In this document: positions 25,181-34,527 of the stretch, piece after piece
Numbering within the stretch: position 1 is the stretch's first letter
Layout of the letters: each line of letters opens with the position of its first letter
Source of the DNA: Shewanella loihica PV-4
Lineage (GTDB): Bacteria > Pseudomonadota > Gammaproteobacteria > Enterobacterales > Shewanellaceae
Direction: 5' to 3'
Assembly: GCF_000016065.1 (NCBI RefSeq)
Contig: NC_009092.1
Coordinates: 3,720,001 to 3,784,000, forward strand
DNA length: 64,000 nt
The notes under the pieces: model-generated
What the model was told of the DNA's origin: nothing
Database searches by the model: none
The model's input: only the letters and a program-made list of their open reading frames with translations
Position numbers and translations under genes: made by a program

Positions 25181-25564
25181 AACGCTGGTTGTGGCTACAA
25201 CAGATCCCCATCGAAGTTGCCGAAATGCGTAGATGAAAATGCCGTATAGCCATCATGGACGATGGCTAAGACTCGGAGGGACAGGAGTCCCATCCGAGTC
25301 GTTAGGCGATTTTCATTGAAGCATGAGGAACAACAACTTCGTCGGGGGCGTCTGGGTGGATGCAAGGAGGGCGAGGACGAGCAGCCCTCCTTGCCCGGGT
25401 GTGGAATGGAATCCCACGACGTTAATCCAAACGAAGTTTGGAAAAGAGCAAACAACCATTCCCTTGGTGTGGAACAGAGTTCCACGACTTTCTCGGCCGT
25501 AAGGCCGTATCCATCCCAACGAGGGAAGCTCCCCTCGACGCTAATCCAAACAGAGTTTGGAAAA
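25181..25564 (+). repeat. Structured repeat, copy 3
   Basis: This copy lacks the GGGTCAGAGT end. It starts GGTTGTGGCTACAAC-AGATCCCC, then CGAAGTTG (25212-25219) pairing with CAACTTCG (25334-25341). Inside are GCCATC-ATGGAC-GATGGC (25249-25266) and the long ACAGGAG hairpin (25270-25300). Next is a 10-bp stem CAAGGAGGGC/GCCCTCCTTG with loop GAGGACGAGCA (25363-25393). The tail is GTGGAAT-GGA-ATCCCAC (25401-25417), CCAAAC-GAA-GTTTGG, GTGGAAC-AGA-GTTCCAC, CGGCC-GTAA-GGCCG, one extra stem, and CCAAAC-AGA-GTTTGG. It is in the same direction as copy 2. Together with its short flanks it fills the gap before the DUF2339 gene. Confidence 0.87.
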
Positions 25565-25671
25565 CAAGTGAACGTCTGCATTCATAAAAATATCAACCAC
25601 TTCCCTAAGTGCCTATACTGCAAGTACAATGATAACTCTTAGGATAAGTTGGCAAGACCAAAGGAAAGGCG

Positions 25672-28600
25672 ATGACACTGAAGGAAGATGTCAACAAGCT
25701 CACTCAGGCCCTGGAGGCGATGCAATCACAGCAGGCATCGGACCGCGCGGCGCTCACGAGTCAGTTAGCGGAGTTTAGCCAGCAGCTGGCCGAGCTCAAC
25801 GCGCGGGTAAATGCCCTTGAAGGCTACGACCAGGCCGAACATCCAGAGCAGACGCAATCGACGACTGCGCACACAAATTCTATAGATTCAACCTCTGCAT
25901 CGGCGCCTAGCCACTCAAGCCAATACTTGCCATGGCAGACTCAGCCAGAGCAGTTAAAACCAGAGCCGTTACAGTCTGCGCAGCTAGAGTTAGAGCAGAC
26001 ACCGTCACCCCAGCAAGGCGAACTCAGCCAGCAGGCCGATACCAGCTATCGCCACGACGCCTGGCAGCGCCAGCCCCCTCAAGCAGAGAAACAGGCTAAA
26101 ACTCAGCCTTCGGCTCGCTCAACGATAACCACAAAACAGAAGGCCGCCACTCCAGGTATTGGCAAACAGCTGGCTAACTCGGTGGCCCAGCTACAGGGCT
26201 CTTTGGGCCAGCTGGTTAATTTGCTACTCGGCCCCTTCGGCGGACTCGGCGAGCAGGCCAAGGCCTTCTATCAACACTATCAGGCCAAGGGACAGGGCGC
26301 GGTATTTCTGATGACCCTCGCGGGCATTATCACCCTGACCCTGGGCTTTGGCTACCTGCTGCAATACTCCATCAACCACTGGTTCTCCGAGCTTGGCAAG
26401 GCCATGCTAGGGCTTATCACGGCCAACAGCGTGATCGCCGGCGGCCTGTTTATCCGGCGGGCCAGGCCCGGTATGGAGGACTATGCCTCGGGCATAGTCG
26501 GACTCGGCGTCATCTTAAATTACCTCTGTATCTATTTCCTCGGCCCCTATTTTGAGCTGATCCCCGAGAGCGCCGCCTTCTCGCTGATGCTGGTCAACAC
26601 CCTCTTGGGTTACGGCCTGGCGATGAAGCAGGAGACTAAGGTGGTGGCCATCATCGCCCTGTGCGGCGGCTCGCTGGCGCCGCTTATGCTGCTCGATGCC
26701 AGCCAGGCGCCACTGCTCTATCTGCCCTATTTGCTTATCATAGGCGCCTGCTCCCTGGTGCAGAGTCACAGGCTAAACTGGCCCGTGCTGATAGAGATCA
26801 CCGCGCTGCTGCATATCGCCTGCGTGCAGCTACTGAGCTTCTTTCTGTTTCTGCCGCTGGCGCCCATCGACCCCATGGCCATGCTGGCGCTGGGGTGCAT
26901 CAATGCCCTCTTCTATCTCTATGGCCTGGGTAGCCTCTGGCTCCAGACCAAGCGGGAGCCCAGTGCGCGCCTGCTCATGGTGCCCGTGGCCATGCTCTGT
27001 TTCACCCTCTATACCCTGGGGGAGTTCACCCACTACGCCGGCGAGCTGTTCGCGATCAACGGCGCCATCTGCACCCTGCTCTATTGGAAGATACGGCGCG
27101 ATAGCCTGATCGCACCGCTGATGCTGGCCGCGGCCGGGGTGTTCGCCGGGGTGGCGGCGCTCTACCTCATCAGCGCCGATCTCCTTGGCTTGGTGCTGTT
27201 GATCGAGGCACTGCTGCTACTCTGGCTCGGCGCTAAACATGATTTTATCGCGATTCGCACCGAGGCCTATATCCTGTTGGCGATGGGCCTTGGCAGCAAC
27301 CTGCTGACCCTGTTCGACAGCCTGGCAGTGAGTCACCGCAAGCTGGGTGGCGCCGCGGGAATGACAGATAACCTTATCCTCATTCTCACACTTTGCATCA
27401 CTATGGCACTAAGCTGCGCAGCCTGTTATCAGGCGATACGCCTGATTGATGCCCTGGGGGATAGGCTTGCCGGGATGGAGCGACTGCTGCGCCGCGCCCT
27501 GCAGGGCGTTTTGGGTCAGCTGCTGGCGATCACCGCCCTATTTATCGGCTACTGCTTGAGCCCAGACTTCTATCTCAACGGCCTGCCACTGATCGCCTTG
27601 ATGCTGCTCTACCTGGGTAAGCGAGACGGGCTGCGCTTTACCGAGATCATGGCCTGGTTCTGGCTACTGCCGCTAGGCGGCCTCATCATGCTGGGCATGC
27701 TAGAGGCGGGCAGCGTCAACTTTGCCCAGCAGCCTCTCAACGCCAAGCTGGCGCGTATCGAGCTGTTCGGCAGCCTGCTGCTGGCCTACAACTGGTATAA
27801 GCGATACACACCTCAGTCGCCGCTGCTAAGTCTGGCCTACTATGCTCAGCTCATCTGTTACCTGGCGCTGCCACTCCTGCTGCTGCCTAAGGTGCTGCGC
27901 AGCTATCTGGAGCTGCTCCCCATCTACCTCTGGCTGGCCAGCGCCATGGCCCTTGGCCTCGCGAGGTTCGTGCGCCACCGGAGTCTGGTGATCGAGACGC
28001 AAGTGTTATGTGCCACGGCCATGCTGTTCACCGCCATTAGCTGTCTGGACAATCAGTGGCAGGGGTTAATCGCCCTCGCCATAGGCGCGCTGGCCCTAGG
28101 CACAGTGCACGGCCGCTATGAGCAAATGAACCGGCACTGGCGCATATTACTGCGCTTCCCCTGGCAGTTGAGTCCCTTCTATTTTGCCTTGGTCCTGGCC
28201 GTTGCCGTGCAGACCCTGTCTGGGCTTATCGCCCCGGGTTGGTCCCTGGTATTCCTGGCGTTGACCGGCTACTTTGCCCTGCTGGTCGAGCGTGACAACG
28301 CCCTGGGCAGACGTTTCGCCAAGGCGCTGAGACCCGGCTACGATCTCGCCTATGGCCTGCTACTCTTGCTGCCGCTGGCGCCCATCATATTGCACGGCGA
28401 TCGCCCCCTGGGGCTGGACATGAGCAGCCTGCTGTTTAGCCTCAGCGAGCTGGGCATATTGGTGGTGCTCGCCTGGTATCTCAGGGGCAAGCGACTCGGC
28501 ATAGCGTCCCACAAGAAGCTGCTGCCCAAGCCCGCCCTGCTGTGGGGCTGGCACAGCCTGTTGGCGGTGAGCTATTTCCTCTGGAGTTATCAGCTGGGGG

Positions 28601-28866
28601 ATCAGGTAGCCGCGCCTGTCAGCAGCATCCTGTTGGTGAGCCACGGCAGCGCGCTCATGTTCCTCAGCCTGCGACCGCAACAGACCAGCCTGATACGCAT
28701 GGCGGGGATCCTCTTCGGCCTCGCCTGTCTCAAGATATTGTTTATCGACATGGCCTCCTTCGTGCTGGTGCAGAAGGTGGTCGCCTTCATCGTTATCGGC
28801 ATTATGCTGCTGACGGTGGCCTACTTCTATCAGAAGCAGAAGAACCGGCTGCAGGCTCTAGGCTAG
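25672..28866 (+). CDS. Large DUF2339 polytopic membrane protein
   Basis: This is a 1064-residue protein. Residues 1-50 are a coiled-coil (VNKLTQALEAMQSQQASDRAALTSQ type), 55-160 a Gln/Pro/Ser-rich linker, and from about 205 to the end there are more than 20 hydrophobic segments, among them FLMTLAGIITLTLGFGYLLQ and ALCGGSLAPLMLL. Both layout and size are those of DUF2339 proteins, inner-membrane proteins of unknown function found widely in Proteobacteria. It stands alone, with its own terminator. Confidence 0.9.
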   Translation: MTLKEDVNKLTQALEAMQSQQASDRAALTSQLAEFSQQLAELNARVNALEGYDQAEHPEQTQSTTAHTNSIDSTSASAPSHSSQYLPWQTQPEQLKPEPLQSAQLELEQTPSPQQGELSQQADTSYRHDAWQRQPPQAEKQAKTQPSARSTITTKQKAATPGIGKQLANSVAQLQGSLGQLVNLLLGPFGGLGEQAKAFYQHYQAKGQGAVFLMTLAGIITLTLGFGYLLQYSINHWFSELGKAMLGLITANSVIAGGLFIRRARPGMEDYASGIVGLGVILNYLCIYFLGPYFELIPESAAFSLMLVNTLLGYGLAMKQETKVVAIIALCGGSLAPLMLLDASQAPLLYLPYLLIIGACSLVQSHRLNWPVLIEITALLHIACVQLLSFFLFLPLAPIDPMAMLALGCINALFYLYGLGSLWLQTKREPSARLLMVPVAMLCFTLYTLGEFTHYAGELFAINGAICTLLYWKIRRDSLIAPLMLAAAGVFAGVAALYLISADLLGLVLLIEALLLLWLGAKHDFIAIRTEAYILLAMGLGSNLLTLFDSLAVSHRKLGGAAGMTDNLILILTLCITMALSCAACYQAIRLIDALGDRLAGMERLLRRALQGVLGQLLAITALFIGYCLSPDFYLNGLPLIALMLLYLGKRDGLRFTEIMAWFWLLPLGGLIMLGMLEAGSVNFAQQPLNAKLARIELFGSLLLAYNWYKRYTPQSPLLSLAYYAQLICYLALPLLLLPKVLRSYLELLPIYLWLASAMALGLARFVRHRSLVIETQVLCATAMLFTAISCLDNQWQGLIALAIGALALGTVHGRYEQMNRHWRILLRFPWQLSPFYFALVLAVAVQTLSGLIAPGWSLVFLALTGYFALLVERDNALGRRFAKALRPGYDLAYGLLLLLPLAPIILHGDRPLGLDMSSLLFSLSELGILVVLAWYLRGKRLGIASHKKLLPKPALLWGWHSLLAVSYFLWSYQLGDQVAAPVSSILLVSHGSALMFLSLRPQQTSLIRMAGILFGLACLKILFIDMASFVLVQKVVAFIVIGIMLLTVAYFYQKQKNRLQALG

Positions 28867-28911
28867 AGGTTAAAGGTTAAGGAGTTAGGTCGATGCCAAG
28901 ATTACTGGCAT

Positions 28912-28940
28912 AAAAAAGAGGAGCCTAGGCTCCTCTTTTT
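28912..28940. terminator. Bidirectional terminator between DUF2339 gene and subtilase
   Basis: AAAAAAGAGGAGCC-TA-GGCTCCTCTTTTT is a near-perfect palindrome with A and T runs on either side, between two convergent genes. Confidence 0.93.
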
Positions 28941-29030
28941 CACTTTAGCTTCAAGCATCTTGGGTCATACCCGAAATGCTTGTTTGGCCATACTTTTGAC
29001 CTTTTTAATTAGCCATCTTATGCAGCCATA

Positions 29031-32000
29031 TTAGCTCAGACGCGCCATGGCCTTACGGCGACGCAGCAGTGCCAGCGGCAGCAGGCCAAGCAGACCCAAG
29101 CCTAAGGCACCACCCGAGCTCGACTCAGGCTGCACAACCTCAGGCTGAGGCGGCGGTGTCGGCTCGACGCCATCAGATTCTACCGTCAGCATGAAGCTGG
29201 TGCTGGCGGCATCGCCACTGTGCTCGTTATCGCGCACGGTCACAGTGACAAGGGTGTCACCGTGGAAGTTGGCCTCTGGGATCAGGGTAAAGCTGTTGCC
29301 CTGCACCTCGGCCGTGATGTGCTCGCCTGTTACCTCTACCGTGTTCGGCACCTTGTTGGCATCGATATAGCTTACCGTCAGCCCTTCCAGCGGCGTGTTC
29401 TCGGCCACGACCTGATCGGCAATCTCGGCGATCTGTATGTTGCCTTGGACGCTGATGGCGTGGGTGAGCTGAATCGACGGTGCGCCTTCCAGGTCATAAT
29501 CCAGCACTATGTCTTGCACCGTACCTGTCGCCTCAGGCTTGATCACCGCCTTGAAGTTGACCTCCATACGGCTCTGCTCAGGTCCCACATAGTCGAAACA
29601 GACCACGAGATCGTCGGCTAGCACCTCATCTAAGTTATCGAAGCCCAGCACCTCATAGAGACCGCCGCCCTTGGCGCCCGCCTTGGTCGACCACTGAGTA
29701 TCGAAACCTTCGAGGAACACGGCACCCTTGGCCAGATCGGCACCCAGGTTGTCGTAGGCATAGATGATCTCGAACTGACCCGGACGGTCGTCGATGCCGC
29801 TACGCAGAATCGTTTCGAAATCATACTCTTCGCCTGTGTTCTTATCGGTCACGTTATCGAACTCGAGGAAGAGTAGATCTCCAAGGTCTGGACGCTCCTC
29901 GGCATACTGAGAGGCAATGGTCAGTCCCCACGGATCTTCCCAGTGACGACGATACTTACCTTCGAAGCTGCCACGCCAGAATGGCGCCAGCGCCTCGACC
30001 AGGAAGCCTGGACCACGGTGCAGCATCATGTACCAGTAACCCGTGTTGAGCTGCATAGCTCCTACGGTATGCATGCGCAGATAACCGGCGTTCGGCTGGT
30101 TGTACAGCTCGAACTTGGCGCCTTCCTTGTAGAACAACCAGTCGATAGGCACATCGAAGGCGCTGCGATAGTCGCCCACAAACCAGTCGGCCAGCGGCTG
30201 CATCTTAAACTCACCGAACAGGTCGATATAGCCACCGGTCGAGTACTCGTCGATCATCGGCGTGCGACACATCTTGTCGGTCAGGTTAGTGGTCATCTTG
30301 TACTCGCGCTGTACGTCGCGGGTGGATGCCTGCATGCCTGTCAGGGTAAAGCCGCGCTCATCGGCGGTCACCGCCTGAGTCACCTGATCGTTGTTGGTGG
30401 TCAGGGTCGCAGGTGCCAGACGCATCCCCTCAGGCAGTTGCAGGGCAAACTGGTACTGACGGTCCTGAGTCTCCATGTTGGCGGCGATCTTCAGGCTGAT
30501 ATCCACCACATCCATGCTACGTGCCTTGTCCTGGCTCACTTCCCAGGTCACCGCATCGTCGGCGCGGCGGATATCCAGGGCGGTGAAGCCCAGGGTGCCC
30601 TCGGCGCCCGGCATGTTGCCGAGGTCGAAACCACCATAGTAGATATCACCGGCCTGGGTCTGTGGCAGGTTCCAGTTGATGCCGATCTCATAGTTACCGT
30701 TGCCATCGTGCGAGGCTGGACCCGTGATGCTCAGGTTACCGCGATCGTCATCTTCCATGATGATGGCGTAGCCTGTATCCACGTCCACTTCACCCTGACC
30801 ATAGGCCATGGCGGTAGCAACCCAGTAAGTGCCGGGCGCCGGGTTTTCCAGGCTACAGTAGTTATGCTCCGCCTGACTGGTTGAGAGACAAACGGTTTCC
30901 GCCGAGTATTCCGCCTTGATGGCGCTGCTGTCGGCTTCGCTGTCTGGCACGAAGGTGCCGTTGTCGTTCTCATCCAGACCCACAATCACAAACGGATGAG
31001 GCGTGGTGTAGCGAGGGTTGAGATCCTCGAGGGTGCTCACCACTCCTGCCTTCTGCACCTCGACCACCAGACGCTTGGCGCCCTCGGGTACCGTGATGGT
31101 GCGGATATCCCAGCCCTTCTCGATATAATCCTGACGCAGGAAAGGCCCCACGGCGGTCAGACGATTGCTATACACCTCTGGCTTCACCGGGCCGTAGAAG
31201 CGCGGCGTCAGCTGGCTGTAGGCATCGGTATTCACCGTCAGGGTTTCTGTGCCTTGATCCCTGGTGATCTCGAAATGATGTGACACGGGCAGCTGCTCGC
31301 CACTGGTGGCCACCACTACGGGCATGTGCACCTCTGGCGATCTGTCACCCTGCTCCTTCAACACCACCTGGCCGTTGAAGAAGGTGTCCTTGTTGAGCAC
31401 AGCATCCCACGGGCCGTCGGCCTCTTCGGGATCTACCTTGATCTCTATCTTGCTCGGCGGTGTCGCCGTCACGATAATGCTCTGGGTCTCACCCGCCTTG
31501 AGGGAGAACTGCGCCGGCGATACCGTCAGCTCGAAGCCCTCCTCCTTGCCGATACCCTCAACCGTCCAGGTACCGTCACGGGTCGCCTTGACCGTACGCA
31601 TCCAGCTGCAGGTGTCGGTGCACTCCATCTCCACCATAGAGGGGATGTTAAGCCAATTCACCAGGCCGCCGTTGCTCGGGTCGGCATTGCGGTAGTTTTC
31701 GACAGTCTCATCCATCAACAGGCCGGTGTCTGCGGCGCGCGCCACGTTGATCGCCCCTGCCCCGGCCATGAAGTTGTAGTAAGGCTCGATCAGCTGATAG
31801 CCGGTGTTGAGCATCACTGGGCCCGCCGTTAGCATCAGCGCCGATTGGATCTCAGCCGGCGTCCAGTCTGGATGGATCTGACTCAGCAGCGTCATGGCGC
31901 CGGTCACATGAGGCGTCGCCATCGAGGTGCCGCTCATGAAGGTCCAGTCGGAGGCCGTCGGCGAGTAGGTGAAGGGTTGATCGTCGGCGTTGGCCGCATA

Positions 32001-33968
32001 GATGTCGACACCCGGCGCCGTCAGATCCGGTACCAGAGTGTTGTTGGTGCGGCTCGGCCCCATGGAGCTGAAGGTCGCCAGGTTGTTGCCCAGCTCAGCG
32101 TCCAAGTAATAGTCGTTGCTATAGTCTGAGATGGTCGCGCGGGCGGCTTCGCCGTTACGGTTTACCCAGTTACGCAGCTTGTAGCGCTCGGCGGCCTTGA
32201 TCTGAATGCCGGGCAGCACGAAGTTGTCCGCCACCAGGTTGTCCGCCGAGTAGCTGATGTTTTGCAGGATGAAACCACCTGCGCCACCGGCCGCCACGTT
32301 CTTGGCCTTGTCGACGCGAGCGATGTCGCCGCGCTCACACACCACGATCTGATCGCTGGTGAAGGTACCGGCAGGGAAAGGCGCATTACAGCTGGCGGCG
32401 TTATAGCCATCGTTAAGATCCGGGTCGGCATATTTCTCGGCCATCACCACCTGGCCCGTAATACCACCGGAGAAGCTCTTACCCTGCATAGGCGCGGTTG
32501 GCGCGCTTACCCCTTCGAACTCACCTAGGGTCTTCACCCCGGCGTCGAGCTGACGATCATGGGTGCTGGCACCTACGGTAGTCACCCAAGGCGAGCTGTG
32601 ATCCGACGACCAGTAGGCGCCGTTGTTACCCGCCGCCACGGCGACAGAGATCCCCGCCTCACGGGCCGCCAGGAAGGCAAGCTCCATGGGATCGGCCCAA
32701 GGCAGAGACTCGGCGCCGCCGATAGAGAAGTTGATGGCATCGACGCCATCGGCTATCGCATCTTCAAATGCAGACAGGATCGCCGACTCGGGACAACCCG
32801 CATAGGGGTCGCCACTGCCACCTGGCCAACAGACCTGATAGGCGATGATATGGGCGCGGGGCGCCACACCACTGGTTTGTGGGAAGTTAAAGGGCACATT
32901 GATGCCGTCGCTGGTCGCCTCGCCGCTAAAGGTTTGCAGCGGGGTGTCGGTCAGAGTATTACCCGCGACCGTGCTGGCGGTGTGAGAGCCGTGGCCGTTA
33001 TAGTCTTCGCCATTGGCCGGGCGGATCATCACGGGGCGGCCGCCGGTTTGAAACTCGGGCGCCGCATAGATATCGGTGATCTCAGGATAGGAGTGCAGAC
33101 CGATAAGCTTGTTGTTACACAGCTCTGGCGAGTCGACACAATCGCCCACGCCGTTGTCGGCGCCGAAGGGGTTAGTCGTGGCGTAGGCCTCATCGTCGGC
33201 AAACGCCGGGTGATCTGTGTTGATCCCCGTGTCTATGATACCCACGACCATACCCTCACCCTTGGCGGCCAGGCTGCCCGAGGTTGCCGTGCCCTGCCAC
33301 ACCTTGTCGGCGCCGATGAACTCGGGGCCACGGTCGGTGCGCAGCTGGAACACGCGGTTAGGCGAGATGCGGGTGACGCCACGCTGATGAGACATCTTGA
33401 TGGCATCTTCCTGGGTCATCTCCACCACCATGGCATTGCTCGCCAGGGTGAACTGCTTAGTCACCTTCACCGAGGCGCCGGCCTGACGGGCGCTGGCGAT
33501 AAACTTATCCTGCTTGGACACCAGGTATTGCTTGTAGGATTGAGCCGAGGCGGTATTGACCGCGACTCGGCCCTTGGCGATCACTGAGCGGTTTTTGGGC
33601 GCCGTGGTGGCGGCGTAGCCCGGCACGTCACCGGCATAGGTGGCGAGCGGCTCGGCATCGAGCTGAACGATATAGGTCTGCACCCCGCTGGCTTTTTCCG
33701 ATGGCGTGAAGATCTCCTCAGGCGTGCGCGCCTTCTTGACGCGGTTGATCTGCCCAGGTGTGCCCAGGTAGACCTCGCCACTCAACTCGAGTTGACGTTC
33801 CTCGTTGACCCGCTGAATATCTTCGGCGGTAAAGGTCGGGGTGTAGAAGCTGGTGCCAGGCACCTTCTCCATCCCCGGCTGAGCGATGGCAATCGAGCCC
33901 GCCCCGGCGAGATAGAGCGCGGTCAGGCTGGCGACGGCGCTTCGCTTAAACATTTGTTGGGTACGCAT
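29031..33968 (-). CDS. Secreted S8 subtilisin-like protease with GlyGly-CTERM tail
   Basis: This is a 1645-residue exported protease. Residues 1-29 are a signal peptide, and about 95-205 an I9-type propeptide (QTYIVQLDAEPLATYAG). The S8 domain has Asp246 (GIIDTGINTDHPAF), His326 (NGHGSHTAS) and Ser682 (MSGTSMATPH). A PA-like insertion (about 500-620) lies between His and Ser. The long C-terminal part contains beta-sandwich repeats and a cadherin-like segment (TPLEGLTVSYIDANK). The last 30 residues (SSSGGALGLGLLGLLPLALL then RRRK) form a GlyGly-CTERM sorting signal, normally cut by a rhombosortase, for type II secretion and surface display. No rhombosortase gene is in the window. Confidence 0.94.
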   Translation of the reverse strand: MRTQQMFKRSAVASLTALYLAGAGSIAIAQPGMEKVPGTSFYTPTFTAEDIQRVNEERQLELSGEVYLGTPGQINRVKKARTPEEIFTPSEKASGVQTYIVQLDAEPLATYAGDVPGYAATTAPKNRSVIAKGRVAVNTASAQSYKQYLVSKQDKFIASARQAGASVKVTKQFTLASNAMVVEMTQEDAIKMSHQRGVTRISPNRVFQLRTDRGPEFIGADKVWQGTATSGSLAAKGEGMVVGIIDTGINTDHPAFADDEAYATTNPFGADNGVGDCVDSPELCNNKLIGLHSYPEITDIYAAPEFQTGGRPVMIRPANGEDYNGHGSHTASTVAGNTLTDTPLQTFSGEATSDGINVPFNFPQTSGVAPRAHIIAYQVCWPGGSGDPYAGCPESAILSAFEDAIADGVDAINFSIGGAESLPWADPMELAFLAAREAGISVAVAAGNNGAYWSSDHSSPWVTTVGASTHDRQLDAGVKTLGEFEGVSAPTAPMQGKSFSGGITGQVVMAEKYADPDLNDGYNAASCNAPFPAGTFTSDQIVVCERGDIARVDKAKNVAAGGAGGFILQNISYSADNLVADNFVLPGIQIKAAERYKLRNWVNRNGEAARATISDYSNDYYLDAELGNNLATFSSMGPSRTNNTLVPDLTAPGVDIYAANADDQPFTYSPTASDWTFMSGTSMATPHVTGAMTLLSQIHPDWTPAEIQSALMLTAGPVMLNTGYQLIEPYYNFMAGAGAINVARAADTGLLMDETVENYRNADPSNGGLVNWLNIPSMVEMECTDTCSWMRTVKATRDGTWTVEGIGKEEGFELTVSPAQFSLKAGETQSIIVTATPPSKIEIKVDPEEADGPWDAVLNKDTFFNGQVVLKEQGDRSPEVHMPVVVATSGEQLPVSHHFEITRDQGTETLTVNTDAYSQLTPRFYGPVKPEVYSNRLTAVGPFLRQDYIEKGWDIRTITVPEGAKRLVVEVQKAGVVSTLEDLNPRYTTPHPFVIVGLDENDNGTFVPDSEADSSAIKAEYSAETVCLSTSQAEHNYCSLENPAPGTYWVATAMAYGQGEVDVDTGYAIIMEDDDRGNLSITGPASHDGNGNYEIGINWNLPQTQAGDIYYGGFDLGNMPGAEGTLGFTALDIRRADDAVTWEVSQDKARSMDVVDISLKIAANMETQDRQYQFALQLPEGMRLAPATLTTNNDQVTQAVTADERGFTLTGMQASTRDVQREYKMTTNLTDKMCRTPMIDEYSTGGYIDLFGEFKMQPLADWFVGDYRSAFDVPIDWLFYKEGAKFELYNQPNAGYLRMHTVGAMQLNTGYWYMMLHRGPGFLVEALAPFWRGSFEGKYRRHWEDPWGLTIASQYAEERPDLGDLLFLEFDNVTDKNTGEEYDFETILRSGIDDRPGQFEIIYAYDNLGADLAKGAVFLEGFDTQWSTKAGAKGGGLYEVLGFDNLDEVLADDLVVCFDYVGPEQSRMEVNFKAVIKPEATGTVQDIVLDYDLEGAPSIQLTHAISVQGNIQIAEIADQVVAENTPLEGLTVSYIDANKVPNTVEVTGEHITAEVQGNSFTLIPEANFHGDTLVTVTVRDNEHSGDAASTSFMLTVESDGVEPTPPPQPEVVQPESSSGGALGLGLLGLLPLALLRRRKAMARLS

Positions 33969-34527
33969 TGATATTCCTTTGAAATCATAAGCTTATTATT
34001 TTTCATGCATTTACATGCGCATTAGGTATATCAAACGACGGCAAAGAAAAACGTACCTTTATGTAACATTTGGGCTACATCTGTGCGGGTATATAGCCTT
34101 CAATTTCCCCGCAACATTTGGCCTTGGAAACCCCTAACCTTCTCCCAGAAATAGTCACTCAAGCTAGGCGAGGCTCACCGCGCAACAGCTCCGACTAACA
34201 AGCCTGCTGCCGGCTAAACAGATCCTCTAGCCTCAGGGAATTCAGCTCACGGCGATCTGTCCCCTGCACCCGCGGCCCACAGTCACTCGCCCCTAGGTGT
34301 ATCTTTTTGTTACAGAAACCCTGGCAAGGTGGCTAAAACTCTGTGTTGTCAGGCTTAGCTGGCGATTTAGCAAAAGGTTAACCACAAGTTAACTGTGATG
34401 TGATCCGCAGAATTTTTAACCAACTTGTGCTACAAGGATCGTTCAGCAAATGGTTAATTTTTAAATATAAGATCTATTACTTTTGCCTGTTAACGCCATC
34501 GAAAACTGCCGATAGAGGGATATTGTC
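33969..34527. other. Intergenic region between subtilase and LysR-like regulator
   Basis: This 559-base gap separates two divergent genes. Near the regulator is an inverted repeat GTTAAC-CACAA-GTTAAC (34377-34393), followed by further GGTTAA/TTAACC half sites near 34421 and 34452. These are possible autoregulatory LysR sites. The rest shows no gene or clear repeat. Confidence 0.45.
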
